Part shown: one piece after another, positions 17,989 through 26,059 of the stretch | How the letters are laid out: each line of letters begins with the position of its first letter | How positions within the stretch are numbered: position 1 is the first letter of the stretch | DNA from: Sphingobacterium sp. | GTDB taxonomy: Bacteria; Bacteroidota; Bacteroidia; Sphingobacteriales; Sphingobacteriaceae | DNA: 39,490 nt | NCBI GenBank assembly: GCA_031253985.1 | Contig: JAIRVH010000094.1 | Location: 1 to 39,490 of the forward strand | Direction of reading: 5' to 3' | Notes under the pieces: generated by a model | What the model was told of the DNA's origin: nothing | Seen by the model: the letters and a program-made list of their open reading frames with translations, nothing else | The model's database searches: none | Translations under genes and position numbers: made by a program

Positions 17989-18792
17989 ATGAAAAAACAA
18001 TTAAAACGGATATATCATTTTTTACAGTACGTATCTTTAATTTATTTCGATAAAAAAGTAAAAAAGCAAAGAAAAGATGCTAGCAGCATTCCTATAATAA
18101 TTATCAATTATAACCAATTGGAAAATTTAAAAAATTTGGTTTCATTTCTTCTTGCTAAGAATATTAAAAATATAATAATTATTGACAATAAATCAACATA
18201 TCAGCCTCTTTTAGCGTATTATAGTCAAATCAAAGATAAGGTAAAAATAGAAATGATGTCTGAAAATTTGGGACACATGGTATTTTTTGAAAACGAGGAT
18301 CTACAAAATAAATATGGATACGGATATTATTGTATAACTGATGCAGATATTCTTCCAAACGAAAAATTGCCAGATAATTTTTTAGATATCATGATAAATG
18401 TCATGGATAAGTACCATGATAAAATACAAAAGGTCGGATTTGCCCTTGACTTAAAAACAATCCCTGAGTTTTATCCGTTTAAAGAGAAGGTGCTAAAATG
18501 GGAAAAACAATTCTGGCAAGAGAAATTAGGATCAAATATATACAAAGCAGGTATAGATACTACATTTGCTCTTTATAAACCAAAATATCCGAAAAAATTC
18601 AAAGTGAAACCAATGAAATTTTATGAAGGTATCCGCATTGCAGGAGATTTCACTTGTAAACATATGGGTTGGTATTTGGATCCTAAAAACCTTACAGAAG
18701 AGCAAAATGTTTACATGAGAACATCTTCGAGCTCAAGCTCTTGGAAATTTGACGAGGATGGAAATTTAGTAGCCTCCGAAGCAAATTATTAA
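17989..18792 (+). CDS. GT-A type glycosyltransferase (GT2-like)
   Basis: 267 residues. IPIIIINYNQLENLKNLVSF (34-53) is a GT2-like nucleotide-binding start, IIIIDNKST follows, and the metal-binding DAD is at 118-120 (YCITDADILPN). The C-terminal half is lineage-specific, with an odd serine run (MRTSSSSSSWKF). The 30-residue basic, hydrophobic N-terminus may attach it to the membrane. It has its own promoter-like box and meets the next gene tail to tail with 2 bases between the stops. Donor unknown. Confidence 0.75.
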   Translation: MKKQLKRIYHFLQYVSLIYFDKKVKKQRKDASSIPIIIINYNQLENLKNLVSFLLAKNIKNIIIIDNKSTYQPLLAYYSQIKDKVKIEMMSENLGHMVFFENEDLQNKYGYGYYCITDADILPNEKLPDNFLDIMINVMDKYHDKIQKVGFALDLKTIPEFYPFKEKVLKWEKQFWQEKLGSNIYKAGIDTTFALYKPKYPKKFKVKPMKFYEGIRIAGDFTCKHMGWYLDPKNLTEEQNVYMRTSSSSSSWKFDEDGNLVASEANY

Positions 18793-18794
18793 TT

Positions 18795-19796
18795 TCAATC
18801 AATATCTAATATTTGACTGATCCAAGAAGAGAAGCTATATTCCTTTTTAATGCTTGGATCAATGGCAACATATGGAGTTCCGAGGAAAGCAAGGATATCT
18901 ATATAATTCATTGAAGAAGAGTCTAAGACATAGAAGTTATTGGGATGATAAAAATCATATTTAATGATATTTACATTGGTCGTAATCACTTTTTTTTCAT
19001 ATTTCAATCCTTCAAATATCCGAAAGGATAATCCGTTATGATCACCAATTAAAAAATCCACTACAACCTTTGTTTGCTCTATATGTCTCAAATAGTCTTC
19101 GAATGGAATAATTTCATTTAAACACTCTATCCCCCTCTCTTTATAAAGATTTGAATGCTCTAACTGGTTGGAAGGAAACACAATCTGAAATTTTACTGTT
19201 TGATAAATTTTAGTTAAAATATCAAACAAGTTTAACAAAGAAAGCTCCCGACTCTTATTATAAAAGCCTAAAAAATAAGTATCATAATTAATCGAATCAG
19301 TTGTTTGAACAAAGTCGAAATAAAAATTATGTGAAAGATAAGTCTGCAGTTCGTCATTTATGATAACATCGTCTTCATCGAATACATAAAATTTATCAAA
19401 TAGTGGAATCATTTTAAAGATATCTGGATTCCGTCTTAACCCATCGTAATGATAGGACACCATATACCTAGATTTTTTTTTGGCCGCTAATAACACATTT
19501 TTGTGAAAAAAATCGGCTCTGAGGACCAAACAATAATCAAATAAATCAAAGGTATCAATTCTCTTTAAAAGCTGTTCAGCTGTATATTCGCGGGCAAGTT
19601 GTTGTTTATATTGATTGTTACCATCTATCAGTTTTTTTATCGTATTAATGACTCTCTGGAATATATTTTTATATTTAAATTTTATGGAGTCATGGAGGAC
19701 AACTGTTACCTCAAAACCAATCTCTAACAAATTTCGTTCTATTAACAAATAGAGTTTATAATCATTTGGAACAAGCAGCAAAATTCTTTTCTTCAT
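18795..19796 (-). CDS. CgeB-like putative glycosyltransferase, paralog C (inverted)
   Basis: 333 residues from the preferred ATG at 19796 (MKKRILLLVPNDYKLYLL), which matches the start of paralog B; the frame also allows ten more residues upstream from 19826. Shared motifs: FKYKNIFQRVINTIKKLI near residue 40, SYHYDGLRRNPD and FDKFYVFDEDD in the middle, and HNGLSFRIFEGLKYEKKVIT (about 240-259) followed by YDFYHPNNFYVLD. It lies on the opposite strand from A and B, between GT2 genes, which points to rearrangement within the locus. A 10-bp direct repeat lies just upstream of the start. Confidence 0.7.
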   Translation of the reverse strand: MKKRILLLVPNDYKLYLLIERNLLEIGFEVTVVLHDSIKFKYKNIFQRVINTIKKLIDGNNQYKQQLAREYTAEQLLKRIDTFDLFDYCLVLRADFFHKNVLLAAKKKSRYMVSYHYDGLRRNPDIFKMIPLFDKFYVFDEDDVIINDELQTYLSHNFYFDFVQTTDSINYDTYFLGFYNKSRELSLLNLFDILTKIYQTVKFQIVFPSNQLEHSNLYKERGIECLNEIIPFEDYLRHIEQTKVVVDFLIGDHNGLSFRIFEGLKYEKKVITTNVNIIKYDFYHPNNFYVLDSSSMNYIDILAFLGTPYVAIDPSIKKEYSFSSWISQILDID

Positions 19797-19800
19797 AAAA

Positions 19801-19827
19801 TATATACACAATTCCCATATATACACA
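19801..19827 (-). repeat. 10-bp direct repeat directly upstream of paralog C
   Basis: TATATACACA occurs at 19801-19810 and again at 19818-19827, repeating every 17 bp. The nearest copy ends 4 bases from the ATG at 19796. It could be a regulator site or a replication-slippage product; nothing else identifies it. Confidence 0.4.
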
Positions 19828-19838
19828 CCAATAATATT

Positions 19839-19967
19839 CTATTCTTCGTCATTATCGAGTATACTATCAATTCTTCTGGTGAACTTCTCATCAACACAAT
19901 AAAGATAAAAATAAGCTTTCAAACTCGTTGATAATTGAGTTTTTTTTGAAAATATTTTGCTCCTCAT
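19839..19967 (-). CDS. Possible small ORF (42 aa) or gene remnant
   Basis: Reads from an ATG at 19967 to a TAG at 19839. The product is basic at its start (MRSKIFSKK) and acidic at its end (DSILDNDEE), with an aromatic middle (KAYFYLYCVDEKFTRR). The same frame upstream is broken by TGA codons, and a further 24-residue stretch in that frame begins near 20078. It may be a real small protein, or the 3' remnant of a decayed gene. No Shine-Dalgarno or known family supports it. Confidence 0.25.
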   Translation of the reverse strand: MRSKIFSKKTQLSTSLKAYFYLYCVDEKFTRRIDSILDNDEE

Positions 19968-20127
19968 TTCAGGTCAAATTTCACAGAAAGCTTGATAATA
20001 GAATCAATAAAAAGACCTTCCAATATAGATATTTTGCATATTTTTACAAGAAAAGAAAGTATTATACCATTCTGCCATAAGCTAGGGTTTTAAATATGGC
20101 ATTGATTAAAATGTACCCAACACTATA
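19968..20127. other. AT-rich gap before the GT2 gene at 20128
   Basis: Together with the preceding stretch this forms a 331-bp space between divergent genes (19796 and 20128). Apart from the tentative small ORF and the direct repeat, nothing is recognised. TATTTTG near 20028 is one base short of a TAnnTTTG box, so the promoter of the + strand gene is unclear. Confidence 0.5.
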
Positions 20128-21126
20128 ATGATCTCAAACCAACCTTTGATAACGGTCTTGATGGCCGCATATAATACCGAAAGATATATTGCTCAGGCAA
20201 TTCAAAGTATACTAAATCAAACCTATAGTAACTTCGAATTCCTAATAATAGATGATTGTTCATCGGATAATACCGTAAGTGAGATAATGAAATTTGATGA
20301 TAGCAGGATCAAATTATTAAAGAATCAAATTAATCAAGGCGTTGTATTCACTAGAAATAGAGCTCTACAGGAAGCTACTGGAGATTTTATCGCGATAATG
20401 GACAGTGACGATATTGCGATCCCAGATCGTTTGCAATTACTAATAGACGAATTTATTAAGAGCCCCGAACTCGCATTAATTGGCGGGCATGCAGATGTAA
20501 TAGATCCACAAGGGATACCTACAGGGCAGAAATTTAAGGTAGAGACAGACCCTGACTTACTTCGGCATCTCTTGCTTTTTGGCAATAACTTCACCCACTC
20601 ATCCGTTATGATAAGGATGGATATATTTAGAGAATTCAATGGCTACCGAATCCCTCTTGCGGAAGACTACGATTTATTTTTGAGAATTTCAACAAAGTAC
20701 CCTGTGGCAAATTTAGATAAGTGCCTACTTTTATATCGGGATCATACTTCAGGCATTTCAAAAAAATATGCAGTAGAACTTGAAAATCAAATTTTACCGA
20801 TAAAAGAGAATATTCTTTATAGCCTTAATTTACCCTCAGATATAAAATATCAAAAAATGATAACACCTCCATTTGACTGGCCCGGCATTAGCATTGATGA
20901 ATATAAAAAATTTTATATCCAATTATTAAATCACGTTAATCCAACTAATCAATCATTATCTTTTGAAACATATCAATTTATTTTCCAAAAATGGTATGAG
21001 GTAATCATGAATAACGGTGGAAAAAAAGCTTTATTCTATTTCTTCTCTAAGCCCTTTTTTGGATGGAAATATATTACAGCAAAACAATTTAGAAGGGCAT
21101 TAAAAAAAACTGTCAAATTTTTTTAA
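20128..21126 (+). CDS. Glycosyltransferase family 2
   Basis: 332 residues. PLITVLMAAYNTERYIAQAI (6-25) and LIIDDCSSDNT (39-49) form the GT-A nucleotide-binding site, and DSD at 92-94 (IMDSDDIAIPDR) binds the metal. The downstream SSVMIRMDIFREFNGYRIPL with AEDYDLFLRIS is the usual acceptor-side ED motif. Sugar unknown. It begins a three-gene + strand run with the fucosyltransferase (10-base gap) and the DUF6492-like gene. Confidence 0.92.
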   Translation: MISNQPLITVLMAAYNTERYIAQAIQSILNQTYSNFEFLIIDDCSSDNTVSEIMKFDDSRIKLLKNQINQGVVFTRNRALQEATGDFIAIMDSDDIAIPDRLQLLIDEFIKSPELALIGGHADVIDPQGIPTGQKFKVETDPDLLRHLLLFGNNFTHSSVMIRMDIFREFNGYRIPLAEDYDLFLRISTKYPVANLDKCLLLYRDHTSGISKKYAVELENQILPIKENILYSLNLPSDIKYQKMITPPFDWPGISIDEYKKFYIQLLNHVNPTNQSLSFETYQFIFQKWYEVIMNNGGKKALFYFFSKPFFGWKYITAKQFRRALKKTVKFF

Positions 21127-21136
21127 AATCTAAAAA

Positions 21137-21994
21137 ATGAAAATAGTTAAATTTTTAGGTGGTCTCGGCAACCAATTATTTCAATATGCTTTTTTTTTAG
21201 CATTAAAGCAAAAATTCAAATGTGTAAAAGCTGATTTAATTGATTTTAAGGATTATGAATTGCATAACGGTTTTGAACTGGAAACTATATTTAATATTAA
21301 ACTTCCTAAGATAAATTCTTTTGAACGAAATCTATATTCTCAAAAAAACAGAAATTGGAGTTGGCGAAAATTAAGAAGAATGTGCTTTACCAAAAATGCC
21401 TATTTTGAGGAATCACCGCAATTTGCTTATGCAGGCCACATTTTTGAAGACAGTAAAAGTCGCTACTACTGGGGCTATTGGCAACACATTGACTATGTCA
21501 ATCATGTAGCTTCACTTCTTCACAAGCATCTCATATTCCCTCCTTTAGAAGACGCTAAAAACATCCAAATACAGCATTTAATAAAGAATCATAATGCAAT
21601 TTCACTACATGTCCGGAGAGGCGATTATCTAAAAGAACCCTTATTTAAAGATATATGTACTGAGGAATACTATCAAAAAAGCATACAGCATATACTTGAG
21701 ACACAGGATTCACCGCTTTTTGTAGTATTTTCTAATGATATTAAATGGTGTAAATCAGAGTTTAGAGATATAAATGCTATATTCGTTGAACATAACTCCG
21801 GCTCTAACAGTTTTCGCGATCTACAGCTCATGTCATTGTGTAAACATCATATTATCGCGAATAGCAGTTTTAGCTGGTGGGGAGCTTGGTTAAACGATAA
21901 TCCGGATAAAGTTGTGGTATCGCCAAAAAAATGGATTAATGATGCTACGATAGAGACTACGGGATTAATCCTACCAACTTTTGTCACATTTTAA
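21137..21994 (+). CDS. Alpha-1,2-fucosyltransferase (GT11)
   Basis: 285 residues. MKIVKFLGGLGNQLFQYAFF is the family opening, HVRRGDY (158-164) is the GDP-fucose binding motif, and ANSSFSWWGAWLN is the third conserved block. It should transfer fucose from GDP-L-fucose, usually onto galactose, in an alpha-1,2 link. No GDP-fucose synthesis genes (gmd, fcl) are in the window, so the donor must come from elsewhere. Ten bases follow the upstream GT2 gene. Very AT-rich. Confidence 0.92.
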   Translation: MKIVKFLGGLGNQLFQYAFFLALKQKFKCVKADLIDFKDYELHNGFELETIFNIKLPKINSFERNLYSQKNRNWSWRKLRRMCFTKNAYFEESPQFAYAGHIFEDSKSRYYWGYWQHIDYVNHVASLLHKHLIFPPLEDAKNIQIQHLIKNHNAISLHVRRGDYLKEPLFKDICTEEYYQKSIQHILETQDSPLFVVFSNDIKWCKSEFRDINAIFVEHNSGSNSFRDLQLMSLCKHHIIANSSFSWWGAWLNDNPDKVVVSPKKWINDATIETTGLILPTFVTF

Positions 21995-22014
21995 CTCATC
22001 TAGATTCTCTAGTG

Positions 22015-22980
22015 ATGCAATTATTTACAAATAACCCAAACTACGATATCGTCATCTGCGTAGGTCCGCAGCATATTGAAATTGCAAAGGTTGTGATCAA
22101 ACAAGTTAAACGATTTTTTCAAGCAAAACAAATATATGTCATAACAAACGTTTCGCATTTCGAAAAATTTCAGCCATTGAATTTAACGAACTTAGTTTTT
22201 GTTAACGAAAATGAATTATTTGACCGATTTAATTTTCAATCTGTCGCCGACTTCCTAAGACAAAAAATAAATGATGGAAATCGAGCGGGCTGGTACTTCC
22301 AGCAATTCTTAAAAATGGAAATTTCCAAAATCATTCAAAGTGACTATTATCTAATATGGGATGCAGATACCATCCCGTTAAAACCAATCAAATTCTTTGA
22401 CGAAAACGAAAAGGTATTGATTCATAAGAGTGAGGAAAATCATAAACCTTATTTTGAAACATTAGAACATATACTTGGTATAAAAAAAACAGTCAACTAT
22501 TCGTTTATATCTGAGCATTTTATGGTCCAAACAAAGCTGATGCAAAAAATGTTACTTGAGCTGAGCACAAACGCTGAGAATCAGGTCTGGCCATATTATA
22601 TCCTTGAAAATATAGCCACAAAAGATATCGCACTTTCTGGATTCTCCGAATATGAAACTTATGGTAGTTTCCTTAACTCAACCAACCCCAACAGTTTTCG
22701 GCTACGAACCACTCCTTCAGAATTATTAAATACGACTAGAAACGGTAGCATGATTTCCGACACTTTACCAAGCAGCAAAGATCTGAAATTTTTAGAGGTC
22801 TTGGGTTTACATTATGTTACATTCGAAATCTGGCAAGATCTTAATCCTAAAAAAATTAAAGCCAACAAAAGACGCATCGTCTTATTTTTTTTGTTGGAAA
22901 AAATTCCAATGCTAAAATATCTGAATAAATTAATCATAAAAAACTTCAGGAAAACTTATTCATTACCTCAACCACTCTAA
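22015..22980 (+). CDS. DUF6492-like putative glycosyltransferase
   Basis: 321 residues from ATG at 22015; a GTG directly before it is also possible. It looks like a GT-A enzyme: YDIVICVGPQHIEIAKVVIK near the start, WYFQQFLKMEIS in the middle, and the metal-binding YYLIWDADTIPLKP (DAD about 116-118). This set matches DUF6492 proteins in polysaccharide loci, to the best of my recognition. The last 35 bases overlap the 3' end of the convergent aminotransferase gene. Function is inferred from the DXD and from context. Confidence 0.7.
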   Translation: MQLFTNNPNYDIVICVGPQHIEIAKVVIKQVKRFFQAKQIYVITNVSHFEKFQPLNLTNLVFVNENELFDRFNFQSVADFLRQKINDGNRAGWYFQQFLKMEISKIIQSDYYLIWDADTIPLKPIKFFDENEKVLIHKSEENHKPYFETLEHILGIKKTVNYSFISEHFMVQTKLMQKMLLELSTNAENQVWPYYILENIATKDIALSGFSEYETYGSFLNSTNPNSFRLRTTPSELLNTTRNGSMISDTLPSSKDLKFLEVLGLHYVTFEIWQDLNPKKIKANKRRIVLFFLLEKIPMLKYLNKLIIKNFRKTYSLPQPL

Positions 22981-24034
22981 TAATATCATCTTCCGTATGT
23001 CCGTAAGAAATTGGAAGGCTCAATATAGTTTGATGAATTTTCTCAGAAATAGGATACCTATCACCTGATAAAATTCCTTTCATCGCTTTTTGTTGATGTG
23101 GTGCAATGGGATAATGAATTTCCGTTCCGATACCATTATCTAATAGATATTGTTTCAACCGATCGCGCTTAGGGTGACGGATCGCAAAAATATGATAAAC
23201 GTCCTCTTGTTGAGGCTGTACAACTGGAAGTATAAAATCAGACTTTAACTCACGAAGATAGACTGCCGCCAGCTTTTGTTTGTGAGCTGTAATCTTATCT
23301 AGAAATTTTAATTTCACAGATAGAAAGGCAGCTTGCAACTCGTCGAGCCGCGAGTTATAACCTACTTCATCAAAGACATATTTAGCAGACGAACCATAAT
23401 TACGTAGGGTCCGAATCGAATTATTTAGTTTATCATCCTTACATGTTATAGCTCCAGCATCCCCTAAAGCGCCTAAATTCTTAGTCGGATAGAAGCTGAA
23501 CGCTCCAAAATCGCCAAATGAGCCTGCCTTTTGGCCATTGTAGCTAGCACCATGTGCTTGGGCACAGTCTTCAATAATACGTAATCCATATCGGCCTGCG
23601 AGAGAAATAATGGGATCCATATCACACAATTTACCATAGAGATGAACAACTAAAATCGCCCTGGTCCTTTCTGTTATAGCCGACTCGATTTTTTTAGGAT
23701 CAATATTGTAGGTAGTCACATTGGGTTCAACAAGTACAGGTTTTAGGCCTACCTGCATAATGGCAAGGATTGAAGCAATATAGGTATTAGCAGGAACAAT
23801 CACTTCATCACCAGGATTAAAGCCGAAATAGCGTAATGACAAAACTAACGCATCTAATCCGGAGGCTACACCGATGCAATGTTGCACACCACAATAATCC
23901 GCAAATGATTGCTCGAATTGCTGTACTTCTTTTCCCAAAATATACCAGCCTCCATGCAATATTTCATGAAAAACCTGCGTATACTCCTCCATAAATTCCT
24001 TATTGACCTGACGTAAACTCTCGTAAGCTATCAT
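22946..24034 (-). CDS. fdtB: DegT/DnrJ/EryC1-type sugar aminotransferase (FdtB/QdtB-like)
   Basis: PLP enzyme that aminates dTDP-3-keto-6-deoxyhexose at C3, giving dTDP-Fuc3N or Qui3N. 362 residues from ATG at 24034 (MIAYESLRQVNKEF); the longer frame upstream has no family similarity. PLP-binding Asp156 lies in EDCAQAHGA and the Schiff-base Lys185 in FYPTKNLGALGD. The start overlaps the end of the ketoisomerase gene by 35 bases, which supports a coupled two-step pathway. The 3' end overlaps the convergent DUF6492-like gene. Whether it is FdtB or QdtB cannot be decided from sequence alone. Confidence 0.85.
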   Translation of the reverse strand: MIAYESLRQVNKEFMEEYTQVFHEILHGGWYILGKEVQQFEQSFADYCGVQHCIGVASGLDALVLSLRYFGFNPGDEVIVPANTYIASILAIMQVGLKPVLVEPNVTTYNIDPKKIESAITERTRAILVVHLYGKLCDMDPIISLAGRYGLRIIEDCAQAHGASYNGQKAGSFGDFGAFSFYPTKNLGALGDAGAITCKDDKLNNSIRTLRNYGSSAKYVFDEVGYNSRLDELQAAFLSVKLKFLDKITAHKQKLAAVYLRELKSDFILPVVQPQQEDVYHIFAIRHPKRDRLKQYLLDNGIGTEIHYPIAPHQQKAMKGILSGDRYPISEKIHQTILSLPISYGHTEDDIIRVVEVMNKFS

Positions 24035-24401
24035 GTATAAAATAGGGTTCGTAAATATAATCTGTTGAATCAAAATATTCAGAAGCAAGTACCATAAGAA
24101 TAGCATCTTCCGAAAAGTCAAACATCTGATGCCAATCCTTTGGTTCCAATATTAAGCATTGATCAGGTGAATTTAATTCAAAAACCCGTTCATTATCTCC
24201 ATCCTGATTGTAAATCGCGCAACTGCCTTTTAGACAAATTGCAGCTTGTACCGTTTTATGATGTCGATGTCCACCCCGTATGGATCCATCCACCCCATAG
24301 ATATAAAATATCCTTTTCACCTCGAAAGGTGTTACTTTTTCGATCACCGTTAGATGTCCACGATCATCGGTAAATGTTTTTAAATCAATTTTATAGGCCA
24401 T
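24000..24401 (-). CDS. fdtA: dTDP-4-keto-6-deoxyhexose 3,4-ketoisomerase (FdtA/QdtA cupin)
   Basis: 133-residue cupin of the WxcM-like family (usual 130-140). It isomerises dTDP-4-keto-6-deoxyglucose to the 3-keto sugar. The catalytic histidine region is GGHRHHKTVQAAICLKGS (H45, H47, H48), preceded by DDRGHLTVIEK and followed by LEPKDWHQMFDF. It starts with ATG at 24401, one base inside the stop of the upstream transferase gene (TAATG), and overlaps the aminotransferase. No dTDP-glucose synthesis genes or N-acyltransferase (FdtC) are nearby. Confidence 0.88.
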   Translation of the reverse strand: MAYKIDLKTFTDDRGHLTVIEKVTPFEVKRIFYIYGVDGSIRGGHRHHKTVQAAICLKGSCAIYNQDGDNERVFELNSPDQCLILEPKDWHQMFDFSEDAILMVLASEYFDSTDYIYEPYFIHDSLREFTSGQ

Positions 24402-25408
24402 TATCTTAAGAAATAGGATTGATGGTAGTATTCTCTAAATTTGCCAAGTACATATAAATTGAACATTCGGCGTAGTGATTTACGAATACGCGGAATTTCA
24501 TTCATTTCATGAAATTGAAGTAAGCATGATAATGACCGTATTTCACGACCTGAATTTTTTAATGCTTTTATATAGGGTTTATACAAAAAGTGGATGTCAT
24601 TATCACTTATCAAATTGCCTCCTGCGAGAGTAAAAGAATTCTTTTCAGCATATTTTAATGCGTGAAAATGATAGAAAATCACAGGAAATAACCGCTGGCT
24701 AGCAAGCTCTCTTCCCCAGACTTGCCCCATTTTATGCTCAAAATCATATTGCTGAACATTCCAAGGCGCTACACCACCGCCTAAATGTTCCAGAACATGC
24801 ACTCCAGTAAACTTAGTCGTCCATACATCCAAATATTTTTGATCACCAAATCTTCCGGGTTCTCTGCGATTGTAGCACCATTCAATACACGCGGAACGCC
24901 ACCACTCCAAAACCGCTATACCTTCGTCTGAATTCTTAAAGTAAACAAACTGCACACAATAGGTCCCTCCCGATTCGCTATCTTCATACATGGGGCTGTA
25001 TCGATGTGGAGTTATAATCACCGATGCTCCCTTTGCCTCTTCAATTAGTATCACTGGATCGGCATAGAAAAATAAATCTGCATCCAGATACGTGCAATTG
25101 GATAAACTAAATTTTCGAATACTATATAGGATAATTGAGGGCGTACAAGTCCAACAATATTCTCCTGTAGTGCGAGTGGATTTTATAGCCAGTAATTGTT
25201 CATCTTCAAAATCACATAATCGGATAATAGTAGCTTTATTCAGCTTTAATTCAGACAGAATGCGATAACACTCATCATCAAATGCAAAAATATAAAGGTG
25301 AAAGTCCCTTGCACACTTTTCAAGTGACCGATACATGGCCAGTCCTCTTGAGAGATACAAAGAATTAAATAAGGTGCAATAACTATTCATATAATATTTA
25401 CTTTTCAA
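24401..25408 (-). CDS. Putative nucleotide-diphospho-sugar transferase (PF03407-like)
   Basis: 335 residues; a second Met at residue 7 (MNSYCTLFNSLYLSRGLAMY) may be the true start. No signal peptide. The metal-binding YLDADLFFYADP (D109, D111) and a downstream GRFGDQKYLDVW, where D-Q-x-x-L is typical, point to a GT-A transferase of the nucleotide-diphospho-sugar type. It is the first gene of a minus-strand run with fdtA and fdtB, so it may transfer the 3-amino sugar they make; that is inference. Upstream 114 bases separate it from the divergent sixA-like gene. Confidence 0.7.
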   Translation of the reverse strand: MKSKYYMNSYCTLFNSLYLSRGLAMYRSLEKCARDFHLYIFAFDDECYRILSELKLNKATIIRLCDFEDEQLLAIKSTRTTGEYCWTCTPSIILYSIRKFSLSNCTYLDADLFFYADPVILIEEAKGASVIITPHRYSPMYEDSESGGTYCVQFVYFKNSDEGIAVLEWWRSACIEWCYNRREPGRFGDQKYLDVWTTKFTGVHVLEHLGGGVAPWNVQQYDFEHKMGQVWGRELASQRLFPVIFYHFHALKYAEKNSFTLAGGNLISDNDIHFLYKPYIKALKNSGREIRSLSCLLQFHEMNEIPRIRKSLRRMFNLYVLGKFREYYHQSYFLR

Positions 25409-25522
25409 AACTTCCTGTATTATTATTTGTATTCATACGCAAGCCTATTCATTGGACTAACACAATGAACAGGGACAACGAGCGTTAATATTTATATTAG
25501 TATAGAATCAAAAATTTTAATC

Positions 25523-26014
25523 ATGGACAACAGTAAAAAACTTTATATCATCCGACATGCAAAAGCTGAAACGATTCCGGGAATAAACGATTTTGACCGT
25601 GCCCTTACCTCCGATGGGATTCAGCATGCAAAACAGGTTGCTACCAAGCTTGCCACAAAGTTGAATCTTGACGAAAACAGTATGGTGATCAGCTCTCCAG
25701 CCAACCGCGCACTCCAAACAACGCGTATTTTTCTGGATGTAATGGGTTCCTCTACTTTTGATATTCAGATTGAAGAAACGATCTACGAATGCACATACAA
25801 ACACCTGCTATCCATTATCAATGCAATTCCTGATCATATCAATCACGTACTGCTCTTCGGTCATAATCCTACATTAACTGATTTAGTTGAATACTTAACC
25901 CGGAAAGCAGCCTATTTACGGACCTCATCATGCGCAGAGATAAAACTCGACACCGGTTTCACTTTTCAGATGCTCAGCGGCAATTGTGCCGATCTTGTGC
26001 AAATAATTGACTAA
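25523..26014 (+). CDS. sixA: SixA-like phosphohistidine phosphatase
   Basis: 163-residue histidine phosphatase of the small SixA group. R11-H12 in IIRHAKAE is the phospho-accepting motif and H114 in FGHNPTLTDL is the second catalytic His. In E. coli SixA dephosphorylates HPr-like phosphotransfer proteins; the substrate here is unknown. It stands alone: divergent from the glycan transferase and convergent with mprF. Start ATG, no other candidate. Confidence 0.85.
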   Translation: MDNSKKLYIIRHAKAETIPGINDFDRALTSDGIQHAKQVATKLATKLNLDENSMVISSPANRALQTTRIFLDVMGSSTFDIQIEETIYECTYKHLLSIINAIPDHINHVLLFGHNPTLTDLVEYLTRKAAYLRTSSCAEIKLDTGFTFQMLSGNCADLVQIID

Positions 26015-26037
26015 AATTCGATTCAAAGAACAAACTT

Positions 26038-26052
26038 ATCTTCAAAGAAGAT
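26038..26052. terminator. Possible hairpin between convergent sixA and mprF
   Basis: ATCTTC-AAA-GAAGAT, a perfect 6-bp stem in the 45-base space between the two stops. It is symmetric, so it could act on both strands, but no T-run follows. Confidence 0.3.
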
Positions 26053-26059
26053 CTATTGA

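Noticed and set aside
19921..19949. AAACTC...GAGTTT followed by T8, terminator-like on the + strand
   Set aside because: No + strand gene ends nearby (the nearest ends at 18792), the stem has only 6 bp with a 10-base loop, and it falls within the tentative small ORF.
24035..24121. Longer aminotransferase start at 24121
   Set aside because: The 29 extra residues are hydrophobic, unlike any DegT-family N-terminus, and are antiparallel-free overlap inside fdtA; ATG at 24034 gives a standard start.
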